DNA from: an uncultured Rubrobacteraceae bacterium
GTDB taxonomy: Bacteria; Actinomycetota; Rubrobacteria; Rubrobacterales; Rubrobacteraceae
Length of the DNA: 60,240 nt
Assembly: GCA_902806095.1 (NCBI GenBank)
Contig: CADCVF010000079.1
Span: 1 to 60,240, forward strand
Direction of reading: 5' to 3'
Shown here: positions 59,986 through 60,240 of the stretch, piece after piece
Layout of the letters: each line of letters starts with the position of its first letter
How positions within the stretch are numbered: the stretch's first letter is position 1
Notes under the pieces: generated by a model
Seen by the model: only the letters and a program-made list of their open reading frames with translations
Told to the model about the DNA's origin: nothing
Database searches by the model: none
Translations under genes and position numbers: made by a program

Positions 59986-60240
59986 CTACTCGATCTCAGC
60001 TAGCCCTTTGCTAGTGAGCCGAACGTCGTCGCCTATGACCGTCATGTTCTCTTCACGTCCGACGACCCGGCTGATGCTACCCGGCATCGCGCCCCCTGCC
60101 CTATAGGCACGACCCGGATCGACGAAGCCATCATCCACGAGATGCCCGAACAACTCGTAGGATTGGTCTTCACTCAAGCCGATCTCGTTGCCTATGCGGG
60201 CGACCTCGGTGTCGGGGTCTACCTCGTCCCATCTGCCCTC
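59986..60240 (-). CDS. Hypothetical protein, 3' part only (runs off the window)
   Basis: 84 codons are open from the window edge to the stop at 59986. Internally it reads RIGNEIGLSEDQSYELFGHL, VDDGFVDPGRAYRAGGAMPG and VIGDDVRLTSKGLAEIE. The end 'L-T-x-K-G-L-x-E-I' resembles the wing and last helix of a small winged-helix domain, but that is only a guess. An internal TTG at 60177 is not needed as a start, since the frame continues upstream. Confidence 0.5.
   Translation of the reverse strand, partial: EGRWDEVDPDTEVARIGNEIGLSEDQSYELFGHLVDDGFVDPGRAYRAGGAMPGSISRVVGREENMTVIGDDVRLTSKGLAEIE

Noticed and set aside
1-60240. tRNA, rRNA and CRISPR arrays
   Set aside because: I looked for cloverleaf anchors (GGTTCGAATCC type), rRNA cores and regularly spaced direct repeats. 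None was convincing. The octamer repeats have no unique spacers of constant length.

Overview
The window reads as a chromosomal segment of a high-GC Gram-positive bacterium. A deep-branching actinobacterium of the Rubrobacter type is the best guess. The grounds are the gene order pyrG-ald-scpA-scpB-rluB-aroA-cmk-plsC-der, an FHA/MerR pair like garA-ftsR, a one-motif RsiG-type c-di-GMP anti-sigma factor, an F420/PPOX-type oxidoreductase and very high GC at third codon positions. I saw no rRNA, tRNA, CRISPR array or intact insertion sequence.

Layout. 1-5.7 kb: the end of a TolB-like protein, a coiled-coil glycosyltransferase, a long gene-poor gap, an MFS exporter, a DUF1622 membrane protein and a DUF482/GNAT protein. 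5.7-11.2 kb: a minus-strand operon encoding a sugar nucleotidyltransferase/mutase fusion, RsiG, an FHA protein, a MerR regulator, Apt and a tyrosine recombinase. 11.4-20.8 kb: a second, very tight minus-strand operon running from pyrG to der (CTP synthesis, alanine dehydrogenase, chromosome condensation, ribosome assembly and modification, shikimate pathway, CMP kinase, phospholipid acylation). 21-24.3 kb: a decayed island with a kinase-less sensor, a frameshifted MalT/LuxR remnant, a duplicated small gene and a RelE/Phd toxin-antitoxin pair. 24.3-33.4 kb: transport and stress genes (DUF4386, quinone oxidoreductase, amino-acid permease, CPA2 antiporter, and a TetR regulator divergent from an MFS pump with an obvious palindromic operator). 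33.6-39.4 kb: a pentameric ligand-gated channel homologue, ferritin, PPOX oxidoreductase, NUDIX hydrolase and an MFS transporter. 39.6-43.9 kb: a second kinase-less sensor, then a full sensor kinase and NarL-type response regulator. 44-50.3 kb: an RTX-like secreted protein, an amphi-Trp protein, a second toxin-antitoxin pair, DUF4173, a SufT-like protein and DUF4239. 50.6-57.7 kb: HAD phosphatase, YjbQ, NDH-2-like flavoprotein, PgsA, RecQ and a PfpI-type protein. 57.7-60.2 kb: decay again, with an IS256-family remnant, an isochorismatase-like remnant and small unknown genes.

The most novel feature is a dispersed family of repeats built from 8-bp units (TCAGCANN, or GCTGANNN on the other strand). 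They carry embedded GC-rich hairpins and sit just 3' of gene stop codons at eight places in this window. Other points worth following are the RsiG homologue with its exact E-X3-S-X2-R-X3-Q-X3-D signature, the prokaryotic Cys-loop-type channel, the three related 7TM sensors of which two lack a kinase, and a response regulator that has no ATG, GTG or TTG start able to give an intact receiver domain.
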